Part shown: in pieces, positions 28,484 to 36,026 of the stretch
How the letters are laid out: each line of letters starts with the position of its first letter
Position numbering within the stretch: position 1 is the stretch's first letter
NCBI RefSeq assembly: GCF_000425365.1
Contig: NZ_KE384355.1
Coordinates: 14,156 to 75,156 of the forward strand
Source of the DNA: Rubritepida flocculans DSM 14296
GTDB lineage: Bacteria; Pseudomonadota; Alphaproteobacteria; Acetobacterales; Acetobacteraceae
Reading direction: 5' to 3'
DNA: 61,001 bases
Translations under genes and position numbers: made by a program
Notes under the pieces: model-generated
What the model was told of the DNA's origin: nothing
Seen by the model: the letters and a program-made list of their open reading frames with translations, nothing else
Database searches by the model: none

Positions 28484-28489
28484 TCACGC

Positions 28490-28556
28490 TTACTTCGTGC
28501 CTGCCTGTAGATCCCGCAGCACTGCCGCCATCATCACCAGCGATCCGTTGAAGGAT
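28490..28556 (-). pseudogene. Remnant of a duplicated tail-tube 3' end
   Basis: On the minus strand this short stretch reads FNGSLVMMAAVLRDLQAGTK followed by TAA, close to the C-terminus FNATATRMMTAVLRNQQAGT of the intact tail-tube gene at 28953. It has no start or upstream coding sequence. It is a scar of recombination at the end of the tail-tube gene, separated from the intact copy by the small gene at 28618. Confidence 0.75.
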
Positions 28557-28617
28557 TGCTCTGGCAGCCGGAGCTGCACCGAACAGAGTGTCGGGAACCG
28601 AGGAGGACCACACAGTC

Positions 28618-28923
28618 ATGGAACGCAAAACCGGTGATGAAGCCATTCTTCTACGCAGTGCCCTCGATCGCGCTGGGCGAATGCTGAAACGTTATGATCT
28701 GCGGCTGTCTTATTCGATCGACGTGAAAGATAACTCATATACCGTGGATGTTGTTCCCGATGGATTGGATCAAGTAGGTGTTCTTATGCGGCTCCAGCGT
28801 CATGATGTTTTTGAAGAAATATTGGAAGCGATTATCGCTGCGCCTGACCTCGGAGCGAAGGAGCAAGCCATCCAGCGAGCCCGCTCCGCGCTGAATACGC
28901 GGTCGCTTCGCATCGTTGAGTGA
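28618..28923 (+). CDS. Small AT-richer cargo gene, unknown function
   Basis: A 101-aa predominantly helical protein (segments EAILLRSALDRAGRMLKRYD and HDVFEEILEAIIAAPDLG). The ATG at 28618 follows AGGAGG. Codon use is visibly lower in GC than the neighbouring phage genes, indicating separate origin. It is oriented against the tail operon and flanked by the tail-tube scar and the intact tail-tube end. No family recognised. Confidence 0.6.
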   Translation: MERKTGDEAILLRSALDRAGRMLKRYDLRLSYSIDVKDNSYTVDVVPDGLDQVGVLMRLQRHDVFEEILEAIIAAPDLGAKEQAIQRARSALNTRSLRIVE

Positions 28924-28952
28924 CGTCCAGTCTAATCTCGCGTTCCCCCGGT

Positions 28953-29909
28953 TTATGCGTACTCCGTGCCCGCCTGCTGGTTGCGCAGCACCGCCGTCAT
29001 CATGCGCGTCGCCGTCGCGTTGAACGCCGCCCGGAAATCGAAGCTCGCCTCCACGCCGGCCGGCCCTTCGATCGGCGTCTTGGCGAGCGCCAGATAGACC
29101 TCGTGCAGCGTGAAGGTGAGGCTGCGATTGGCGTCGATGGTGTAGGCGAAGGCGAACTCGGCGGCGGTGCCGTTCTGCGCCTGGGCCAGCAGCGTGGTGT
29201 TTTCAAAGCGCACCGTCACCTGCCCGGTGCAGCGTGCGACGCCAGGATCCACGCCCTCGACGCGCCGGTCGGCGCGGATGGTGCGCACCATCTCCATCCC
29301 GTTGCCATAGGTCATGCGCGCCCCGGTGACCTGAGCCAGCGCGGAGCCGCTGCGGGTGATGGATCCCTGCGCCTTGTTGAATGCCGTATAGGCGGCGCTG
29401 GTCGGCGTGCCGCCGGCGCTGCTGCCGGTGCGCGCCGAGCCCTGGCCCATCAACCCGAAGGTCGCGGTCGCAGGTCCAGTCGGCGAGAAGTCGATCTCCA
29501 GCGTGTCGGCGCGCACGCCGGTGCAGACGTCGAAGCTCGGCACGTCCGGATAGCCGATCTCCACCGCATTGCTCGGCAGCGCCGCCGCGCCTGAGGCGAA
29601 GCTGTGGATGAAGTTCGGGTTGGTGCCGGTGGTGGTGGGCGGCCCGAGCAGCAGGCGCAGCCAGTGGCCGATGTTGACCAGGTCCACCGGCACCACCGCC
29701 TGACCCTGGACCGTGACCGTGTCCAGGAAGGGCGCGGCCGGATCGCGGTTGCTGCCCACGCCGATCACGTCGGCATCGAGCAGCGGCTGCTCGGCGCCGA
29801 GGTCGCAGGAGAGGAAGGGCATGCGCCGCCAGTTGCCACCGGGGGCGGTGCCGTAGGTGGATTCCGGAAAGGTCAGCAGGCGGCAATTCGCGCCGATGGC
29901 ACGGGGCAT
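28953..29909 (-). CDS. Major tail tube protein
   Basis: A 318-aa protein with N-terminal SNRDPAAPFLDTVTVQGQ and beta-rich body (LLGPPTTTGTNPNFIHSF, EVYLALAKTPIEGP), a pattern of siphovirus tail tube subunits in this phage group. Order supports it: downstream of the terminator-like gene and upstream of the tail chaperones. The ATG at 29909 follows CCGGAGAACG. Its last codons are duplicated as a scar at 28490-28556. Confidence 0.78.
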   Translation of the reverse strand: MPRAIGANCRLLTFPESTYGTAPGGNWRRMPFLSCDLGAEQPLLDADVIGVGSNRDPAAPFLDTVTVQGQAVVPVDLVNIGHWLRLLLGPPTTTGTNPNFIHSFASGAAALPSNAVEIGYPDVPSFDVCTGVRADTLEIDFSPTGPATATFGLMGQGSARTGSSAGGTPTSAAYTAFNKAQGSITRSGSALAQVTGARMTYGNGMEMVRTIRADRRVEGVDPGVARCTGQVTVRFENTTLLAQAQNGTAAEFAFAYTIDANRSLTFTLHEVYLALAKTPIEGPAGVEASFDFRAAFNATATRMMTAVLRNQQAGTEYA

Positions 29910-29924
29910 GGGCGTTCTCCGGGA

Positions 29925-30371
29925 TCAGGCCAGCGGCGAGCCGGCGACGGTGTAGAACAACGTGACGGGGAGGGAGGCCGCGCGGCCCGCGGCGGCACCC
30001 TCGAACTCGACGTCGTCGAAGGAGGGTGCGCCGGGCTGCGCCCAGTCCACCGCGCCGCCGAGGGTGCGGTCGGCCGAGATGGCGGCGGCGATGTCCATGA
30101 GCAGCGCGTCGAGGAGGGCGGTGCGCGCGGCGGGTGTCGCGCCCGCTACGGTCACCTCGATCTCCGCACGATGCTCGATGGCCCAGGCGAGCGGGGAGAG
30201 GATCGCTGTCTCCTCCACCGTTTCGCCATCGCGCAGGACCACGAGGCCACCCGCTGGCAGACGCTGTGGCGCAGTTTCGCCACGCAGCACGACGGGCGGC
30301 GGAACGCGGCTCGCCAAGGCCGCGCCGAGCCGTGCGTGCAACGCGGCGAGCGCGCTTTCCCTCACACTCAT
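29925..30371 (-). CDS. Tail terminator-like protein
   Basis: A 148-aa protein (start MSVRESALAALHARLGAAL; segment TVEETAILSPLAWAIEHRAE) with alternating helix and strand typical of tail-completion/terminator proteins in siphoviruses. It lies between the connector genes and the tail tube, the expected place. Its start overlaps the preceding stop by 4 bp. Confidence 0.65.
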   Translation of the reverse strand: MSVRESALAALHARLGAALASRVPPPVVLRGETAPQRLPAGGLVVLRDGETVEETAILSPLAWAIEHRAEIEVTVAGATPAARTALLDALLMDIAAAISADRTLGGAVDWAQPGAPSFDDVEFEGAAAGRAASLPVTLFYTVAGSPLA

Positions 30372-31096
30372 GCTGCACTTCTCCCGGCCTCGCGCTCCCA
30401 GGCTGTGACGAAGCGTCCCGGCAGCCGACGCAGCGCGCGCTCCGCAGCGCCGCGCACGTCCAGCCGCTTGGCGAGCTTCACCTGGGGCAGCAGGAGAAAC
30501 ATCGGCACCATCCCCTGTTCCAGCAGGCCGCGCGCCCAAGCCTCGCGGCCCTTGCGGTTGGCGGTCCCCACCTCTGTGACGCCGCCCGCCACCAATCGCG
30601 TGCGCCGCCGCCGCCCGGTCTGCTCGCCCTGGCGCAGCGGCAGGCACCACACAAATCCGCGCCCAGATTTGAAGGGCCGCAGGAAGGCCTGCCCTGACGC
30701 CACCATCTGCGCCGGCGTGACGCGCATGCCCTTGGCACCGCGCCCGCGGCGCCCGCGCGCTGCGTTGAAGCCGGTCGGGACAGCCAGGAACTTCCCGCCA
30801 CCCTTGGCACGAATGAGCGCCCCACGCTCGAAGGCGTCGATCACGCTCGGCACTTTGGTGAACACCAGCCCTGCCGGCCGCAGCGACTGCCGGCCCTGCG
30901 GGAAGGTCATCGACCGCCAGGCATTGGCGATGCCGCGGGCATTGCCGCCGAAGGCGTCGGTCACCTGCCGGCGCAGTTCCTGCTTGACCTGCTCGGTCTC
31001 GGCCCGGATCGCCTGCATGGCGGCGCGCTCACCCGCGCGGAGCTCCGCCGCCAGCACCTGGCGCAGGTCACCGACAATCGCCGCAGCGAGCCGCAT
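30368..31096 (-). CDS. Phage head-tail region protein (DUF6441-like)
   Basis: A 242-aa basic protein with N-terminal helices (VLAAELRAGERAAMQAIRAE) and Arg-rich middle (FNAARGRRGRGAKGMRV). It occupies the position of a minor tail or neck protein and resembles a family called DUF6441 in alphaproteobacterial phages (assignment from memory, moderate certainty). The ATG at 31096 overlaps the upstream small membrane gene by 1 bp. Confidence 0.6.
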   Translation of the reverse strand: MRLAAAIVGDLRQVLAAELRAGERAAMQAIRAETEQVKQELRRQVTDAFGGNARGIANAWRSMTFPQGRQSLRPAGLVFTKVPSVIDAFERGALIRAKGGGKFLAVPTGFNAARGRRGRGAKGMRVTPAQMVASGQAFLRPFKSGRGFVWCLPLRQGEQTGRRRRTRLVAGGVTEVGTANRKGREAWARGLLEQGMVPMFLLLPQVKLAKRLDVRGAAERALRRLPGRFVTAWEREAGRSAA

Positions 31097-31272
31097 CAGC
31101 CGTCCCGGTCGTCGCGGCGGCGATGCCCGATCTCGGTTTCCATCAGCGTGGAGAGACGTTCCAGCAGCACGCGCACCTGCTCGAGGCGCCCGTCCACGCG
31201 CCAGACCAGCAACAGAATGGCGATAAGGCCAGCGCCGTTCTCGGCCAATTGAAGGATCTGCGGGAGGTCCAT
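31096..31272 (-). CDS. 58-residue single-TM protein, candidate holin
   Basis: Reads MDLPQILQLAEN, then a hydrophobic segment GAGLIAILLLVW, then a charged helix RLEQVRVLLERLSTLMETE. An N-terminal TM followed by a charged amphipathic helix resembles BhlA/UviB-type small holins. It has a good ribosome site (TAGGAG), its TGA overlaps the next ATG, and an M15 peptidase of endolysin type lies two genes upstream. Holin function is inference; it could also be a neck or membrane-anchoring protein. Confidence 0.65.
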   Translation of the reverse strand: MDLPQILQLAENGAGLIAILLLVWRVDGRLEQVRVLLERLSTLMETEIGHRRRDDRDG

Positions 31273-31281
31273 GAGGGGCTC

Positions 31282-31590
31282 CTATTGCTGGCAGTGGACG
31301 CGCCAGGCGGCGCCGCTGGCGTCGCGCTCGGCGTGGGTGACGGTGAGCAGCTCGGCCCCGAGGGCGAAGCTGTCCCCCGCCGCGATGACGGGCAGCGCGG
31401 CGGTGGAGACGGTGAGGATGTCGGTGGCGGAGATGATCTCCGTCCCGAAGGCATCGGCGACACGGTCGGGCGAGGAGCGCAGAAGGCGGAGGGGAACGGG
31501 CGCGCCCATGCCGCCCTGGCGGAAGATGGCCTCCACGCCAAGGTTCGCGTCCGCCACCAGCGCGGCCAGTGCGGTGGCAAAGGCGCTCAC
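31282..31590 (-). CDS. Head-tail joining protein
   Basis: A 102-aa protein (start MSAFATALAALVADAN; GAPVPLRLLRSSPDRVADAFG) with the strand-rich middle typical of head-tail attachment (gpFII-like) proteins. It overlaps the M15 peptidase stop by 4 bp. Confidence 0.6.
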   Translation of the reverse strand: MSAFATALAALVADANLGVEAIFRQGGMGAPVPLRLLRSSPDRVADAFGTEIISATDILTVSTAALPVIAAGDSFALGAELLTVTHAERDASGAAWRVHCQQ

Positions 31591-31988
31591 GCCGGGTGGC
31601 TCCGCCGATCCAGCTCGAAATGCGGCCCATCCCGGAACGACGTCCAGTCGCCACCCCAGGTGATCGGCACGCCGAGTTCCTTCGCCGCTGCTTTCATGGC
31701 TGCACCGATCTGCTCGTAGAGCGGCCAGTCCCAGCGGATTTCGCCGTGCTCGACCGTGGCGTCGCCGTCATCCAGCCAATAGGCGAGATCGACGGCATGG
31801 CCAGTCAGATGCCGGCTGTTCATGGTGCGCGAGGCGCCGATGGCGACGAGCCGTGCCTGGCGCTCGCGTGTGCGCAGTCCCTCCGTCACGATGAAGGGTA
31901 CGGCTTGGCGCGCACGCTCCACGACCCGGACCAAGTCACGATGCACGCCCTTCAGGCGCTCGCGGTCGCGCGGCAGAAGGCTCGCCAT
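31587..31988 (-). CDS. M15-family peptidase, probable endolysin
   Basis: A 133-aa protein with the M15 zinc-peptidase signature: SRHLTGHAVDLAYW (H-x6-D) and the C-terminal GPHFELD (H ligand), plus GLRTRERQARLVAIGAS. Such L-alanyl-D-glutamate or D-Ala-D-Ala peptidases are common phage endolysins. No signal peptide is present, so a holin would be needed; one candidate lies downstream. The start overlaps the DUF2190 stop by 1 bp. Confidence 0.85.
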   Translation of the reverse strand: MASLLPRDRERLKGVHRDLVRVVERARQAVPFIVTEGLRTRERQARLVAIGASRTMNSRHLTGHAVDLAYWLDDGDATVEHGEIRWDWPLYEQIGAAMKAAAKELGVPITWGGDWTSFRDGPHFELDRRSHPA

Positions 31989-32338
31989 CACGCCCCCGAG
32001 GCCGGCACGCGGGCCAGCATGGTGCGCACGGTGGTGTCGGCTGCGAGTGCGGCGGCGGTGGCGATGCCGACCTGGAAGTTGCCGGTGGCGGTGGTGGTGA
32101 GACGGCGGTTCGCGTTGTCCCAGAACAGGCGTGCGCCGGCGGTGATGGCCAATGCCGGTTCCTTGGCCAGTTCGAACTCGCCGCGGGTCTCGCACTCGAC
32201 GGGGGCGTTCTGGGCGGCGTCCATCGCGGCCACCCCGAAGAACGCGCCGACCAGCATGCCCTGGCCGGAGAGGATGCCGCCGGCATAGGGCACGGCCATG
32301 GGAATGGAGCGAGCGTCGGGGCGGATGCAGTTGCGCAT
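31988..32338 (-). CDS. DUF2190 capsid-associated protein
   Basis: A 116-aa protein with the DUF2190 pattern: MAVPYAGGILSGQGMLVGAF, then VECETRGEFELAKEPALAIT and GARLFWDNANRRLTTT. These proteins lie directly after major capsid genes and are thought to decorate or stabilise the capsid. A strong inverted repeat lies 17 nt upstream of its start. Confidence 0.8.
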   Translation of the reverse strand: MRNCIRPDARSIPMAVPYAGGILSGQGMLVGAFFGVAAMDAAQNAPVECETRGEFELAKEPALAITAGARLFWDNANRRLTTTATGNFQVGIATAAALAADTTVRTMLARVPASGA

Positions 32339-32355
32339 TGTGGTTCTCCGGATGC

Positions 32356-32394
32356 GCGACAGGCGCCGCCCGATGGTCCGGTGGCGCCTGTCGC
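32356..32394 (-). repeat. 12-bp perfect inverted repeat between capsid and DUF2190 genes
   Basis: GCGACAGGCGCC (32356-32367) and GGCGCCTGTCGC (32383-32394) are exact reverse complements with a 15-nt loop. It has no T-run, so it is not a standard terminator. It stands 17 nt before the DUF2190 start codon with CCGGAGAACC between, the same layout as three other leader hairpins in this prophage. Confidence 0.75.
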
Positions 32395-32421
32395 AGGGTG
32401 TTGACGATGGGTGGGAAGGGA

Positions 32422-34521
32422 TCAGGTGCCGGCGTTGAAGTAGCCACCGCGCCAGTCGATGGCGCCGACGCCGAAGTCGAAGATCACGCTGACCTCGACG
32501 CCATCCACGCCCTGGACATTGCCGGTGGTGACCTGGGGGCCCTCGGCGCCGTTCAGGTAGCCGTAGACATAGACCGGCGCCGCGGTGGGCTCCGCAAAGA
32601 GGTACCAGCGGTTGGCGGGGATCAGCGGCTCGACCACCGGCTGCACGAAGGAGGCGTAGACGTTCTCCTGGCTGATCTGGTTGGCCGCGACCGGCACGGT
32701 GAGCTGGCGGGCGGGCAGCTCGAGGTTCGGCCCGACGAGCAGACGCATCTGCGCGCCGACGGCGATGGGCAGGCCATCGAGCGTGCGCTGGCGCATCACG
32801 GCAGCTCGGCCCGCGGCCAGACCACCGAGGTCGAGCGCGGTGCCAGCGGAGGCCTTGTTGGCGCGCGCGGCAGCGGTGCCGAACACGGCGGCGTTGCCGG
32901 TGGAGAGCGTCGGGCCGTCGCCGTTCGCCGAGTTCAGCAGGCCATAGGCGGTGGCGTTCTCGAAGTCCGCCACCCGACGGCCGATGGCGGCGGCGAAGTC
33001 GGTGAATGCACCGAGGTCGTCGTTCACCAGCATCGGCCGCGTGACGCGGATGCGTCGCGCGAAGGTCTGCAGCAGGATGATCTCCTGGCTCTCGGACATC
33101 GTGCCGGCCTGGATTTCGCCGTTCTCCATGAGCGGCAGCAGCGTCGGGAAATCACCCACGCGCAGGTGCCGGTGCGGCTTGAAGTCGCGGAAGTCACGCC
33201 GGAGGAAGATCTGGCGGTAGGTGGGCGCGGCGGGCGCATAGGCCGCCAGCAGCATCTTGTTGGCCGCCGCCGAGAGCAGTGCCGGGAAGTCGCTGGTGGT
33301 GTGGAAGGCGCGCTCGGCCAGGATGGTGGGGTTGCGGGGGATGTTCCGCTCGCCCCGGGCGCGGAGCAGCTCGCCCATCATGTCGGAGGGGCGCCAGCCC
33401 ATGAATTCGACGTGGCGGCCGGCGCCGGGGCCCGTGCTGGGCGCCTGGTAGCCGGGCATGGAGCGGGCGGCGAGCGCCTCGGCCATGGCGTCGAGCAGGC
33501 TGGCCGGGTCGTCCTGGCCGGGGCCGGTCTCCGGGCGCGCCGGCAGGGAGGGGCGCGGCGCGCTCTGGGCGAAGGCGTCCCACAGGCGGCCACGCAGCAC
33601 TTCGGGCGAGATGCGGTCGCGGATGGCGGCCTCGCGCATGGCGTCGAGCATGTCGGGGGTCACCAGGCCGCGGGCGGCGGCCAGCACCGGCTCATAGGCG
33701 GCGATGCGCTCGACGGCGGCGCGGTCCGCCTCGGCGCGGATGGCGTCGAGATCGGGCGGGATCGGCGCGGCGCGGGTGGGTTCCGGCGGGGCGGTGGTGG
33801 TCACGGGGCTCTCCTGGGGCGGGGTGCTGGGCGGCGCGGGCGGCGCCGGCGCGGGATCCGGCGAAGCCGGCGCGGTCTCGGGCATGGGTGGTTCCTCGGT
33901 CAGGGCGGGTTCGATGGCGGTGGCGGGGATGCCCTGGTCCCCCTCACCACGGATCACGGCCAGGCCATCCACCGGGACGGGCACGATCGAGATCTCGTAG
34001 GGCTCCCAATCCACGGCGCGGTGGATGGTCTGGCCGGTGGCGGCATCGGGGCGGGGCTCGTAACGGTGGACGCGATAGCCGACGCTGACGGACTGCAGCG
34101 TGCCGTCGGCGACGCGCTGCCAGACCGGCTCCACGTCATCAGCGCCGCTGAACTGCAGGGTGGCGTAGCCGCGGCCGGTCTCGAGGCGCGCGGCGGTGAC
34201 GCGGCCCAGCACATCGCGGGTGCCGGCACGGCGGTGGGTGTCAAGCACCGGGGCGCGGCCCGAGCGCAGCGCATCCATGCGCACCGCTGAGGGCGCCATG
34301 TCGAGCTCCTCGATGATCGGGCCGAGCGGCGGCACGAAGTTGAGGGCGCGGGCGCCGGTGCTCCACACCACCTCGACCGTGCGCGCGGCACGGTTGACGG
34401 TCACAGGCGCGGCCAGGGCGCGGCAGGCGGTGATCGACTGCCCTCCGGCGGGAAGTCGATCGGGCGCAGCCTCTTGCTCCGGTGCGGGGATATCCCCGCC
34501 CGGTTCGATCGGTTCGATCAT
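32422..34521 (-). CDS. Prohead protease / major capsid fusion protein
   Basis: A 699-aa fusion. Residues about 30-200 are a prohead-protease (S78-like) domain with candidate catalytic His in DTHRRAG and Ser in GTLQSVSVGYRV. A Pro/Glu-rich linker (about 215-275) and a helical scaffold-like segment follow. The C-terminal 300 residues are a Mu-type major capsid domain (AERAFHTTSDFPALLSAAAN, RRIRVTRPMLVNDDLGAF). Self-cleavage would release the capsid subunit. The ATG at 34521 was chosen because the upstream open frame lies antisense to the structural gene before it. Confidence 0.9.
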   Translation of the reverse strand: MIEPIEPGGDIPAPEQEAAPDRLPAGGQSITACRALAAPVTVNRAARTVEVVWSTGARALNFVPPLGPIIEELDMAPSAVRMDALRSGRAPVLDTHRRAGTRDVLGRVTAARLETGRGYATLQFSGADDVEPVWQRVADGTLQSVSVGYRVHRYEPRPDAATGQTIHRAVDWEPYEISIVPVPVDGLAVIRGEGDQGIPATAIEPALTEEPPMPETAPASPDPAPAPPAPPSTPPQESPVTTTAPPEPTRAAPIPPDLDAIRAEADRAAVERIAAYEPVLAAARGLVTPDMLDAMREAAIRDRISPEVLRGRLWDAFAQSAPRPSLPARPETGPGQDDPASLLDAMAEALAARSMPGYQAPSTGPGAGRHVEFMGWRPSDMMGELLRARGERNIPRNPTILAERAFHTTSDFPALLSAAANKMLLAAYAPAAPTYRQIFLRRDFRDFKPHRHLRVGDFPTLLPLMENGEIQAGTMSESQEIILLQTFARRIRVTRPMLVNDDLGAFTDFAAAIGRRVADFENATAYGLLNSANGDGPTLSTGNAAVFGTAAARANKASAGTALDLGGLAAGRAAVMRQRTLDGLPIAVGAQMRLLVGPNLELPARQLTVPVAANQISQENVYASFVQPVVEPLIPANRWYLFAEPTAAPVYVYGYLNGAEGPQVTTGNVQGVDGVEVSVIFDFGVGAIDWRGGYFNAGT

Positions 34522-34538
34522 GGGCAAAAATCCTGGGC

Positions 34539-36026
34539 TTAGGGCGCCGTGAAGCCCTGGAGGTTGGCGATCACCACCGCCCCTGCCGTCACCGCCTGGA
34601 TGTTCAGCGCGGCATTGGCCGTGGTGCGCAGCGGGGTCGGGAAGTCGATGTTGGTCGGGCCGAGATTCGCCGGCAGCAGCGCGCGCCAGACCGGCGTGGT
34701 GCCGTCGCGGATCTGGAATTCCGTGGCGGTGGCGCTGGCGTTCTGCACTTGCATCCCCGTGACATACCGGCGGATACCGGCACCGGCCGCGGCCTGCACA
34801 GCTGTGTCGCTGCCGGTCGCGATGCCGGCCAGCGGCCCGGCATAGGTCCAGTCCGCCTCGGGGATGGCGTAGGGCTTGGTGACGATTGCGCCGATCAGCG
34901 TGGCTAGCAGGTCGACACCGCGTGCAGTCGTCACCGCCACCGGGTTCGCTGAATAGCCTGTGGCGGCCAGCACCGGCACGGCACCCGCCGTATTGCGGGC
35001 CTGGCCGCCGACCACGCTGAGCGCGGGTGCCGTGGCGCTGAGCACATTTACCCCGATCCCCTGGCCGGCCACGGCATTGGCGCGGCCCGCGGTGATGGCA
35101 GTGGTGAGCTCGGCATAATCGGAGATCGAGACGAATTGCAGCCGCAGGTCCGTGCTGCTGGCCGGCGCCAGGTTGCGGCTGATCGTCGCCCAGCCGGTGT
35201 TCACATAGGCGCCGGTGAAGCTGGAACCGACCAGGTCGAAGTTGTTCGCATCGATGACCGTGATGGTGAAGGTGCCATTCGCCCCCGGCACGCCGGCGAC
35301 ATTGGCCACCGTCACAGAATCCGAGGTCGCATAGCCATGCGCCGCACGGGTGATGCGCACCGCGCTGCTGCCGTTGTTGGTGACAGCGGAGATGCCGTGG
35401 AACACCTGCCGGTTCCGCACCCGCACCCGGAAGCGATACAGCGCGGCGGGGTCGGGCAGCTGCTGCTGGCGGGCGTAGGAATTGGCGCGCAGCCCGGTGC
35501 CATCCAGCGCGCGGCCGTGGAAGTAGCATTCGTCGCTGTTCGGCTCGAGCTCCAGCACCGACCAGCCGGCCGGGGCGGTCGTGGGGATGGTGACGCCCGA
35601 GGCGGTGCCGAGCCGGGGGGCGCCGTCGCTGCCGACCTCGTAATTGGCCAGCGTGGCGCTGATGCCGTCCAGGCGCCAGGCGACGACGTTGCGCTCGTCG
35701 GGCTGGCTGGTCTCGGGCGTGACGCTGACCAGTTCCAGCCAGGCGGTCTGGCCGGCGATGCGCTGGCTGAGGTTCAGCGCGACCATCGCGCGCAGCGGGA
35801 GCATGAAGCTCTGGCGGCTCAGCAGGACGAGCTCGTCATCCAGCGTGGTGCCGGTGGATATCTGCGCGGTGCCGTTGGCGACGGACAGCGTCATGCCGCT
35901 GCCGCTGGAGAGCACCTCCCACCGCGTCGGGTTGATGACGTCGCCGCCGAAATTGTCGCGGAAGCGCCGGCGCATGCTTTTCACCCGAAGCATGTCGTCG
36001 GCCCAGTCATAGCCGCCTGGGATCAT
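34539..36026 (-). CDS. Large virion structural protein of unknown type
   Basis: A 495-aa beta-rich protein. The N-terminal part (RFRDNFGGDVINPTRWEVLS, then STGTTLDDELVLLSRQSFMLP) resembles a lectin or jelly-roll-like virion domain; the middle includes ITRAAHGYATSDSVTVANVAG, an Ig-like repeat found in phage fibres. It lies unusually between portal and capsid genes. The ATG at 36026 follows AGGAGC and overlaps the portal stop. It could be a head fibre or decoration protein (inference). Confidence 0.65.
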   Translation of the reverse strand: MIPGGYDWADDMLRVKSMRRRFRDNFGGDVINPTRWEVLSSGSGMTLSVANGTAQISTGTTLDDELVLLSRQSFMLPLRAMVALNLSQRIAGQTAWLELVSVTPETSQPDERNVVAWRLDGISATLANYEVGSDGAPRLGTASGVTIPTTAPAGWSVLELEPNSDECYFHGRALDGTGLRANSYARQQQLPDPAALYRFRVRVRNRQVFHGISAVTNNGSSAVRITRAAHGYATSDSVTVANVAGVPGANGTFTITVIDANNFDLVGSSFTGAYVNTGWATISRNLAPASSTDLRLQFVSISDYAELTTAITAGRANAVAGQGIGVNVLSATAPALSVVGGQARNTAGAVPVLAATGYSANPVAVTTARGVDLLATLIGAIVTKPYAIPEADWTYAGPLAGIATGSDTAVQAAAGAGIRRYVTGMQVQNASATATEFQIRDGTTPVWRALLPANLGPTNIDFPTPLRTTANAALNIQAVTAGAVVIANLQGFTAP

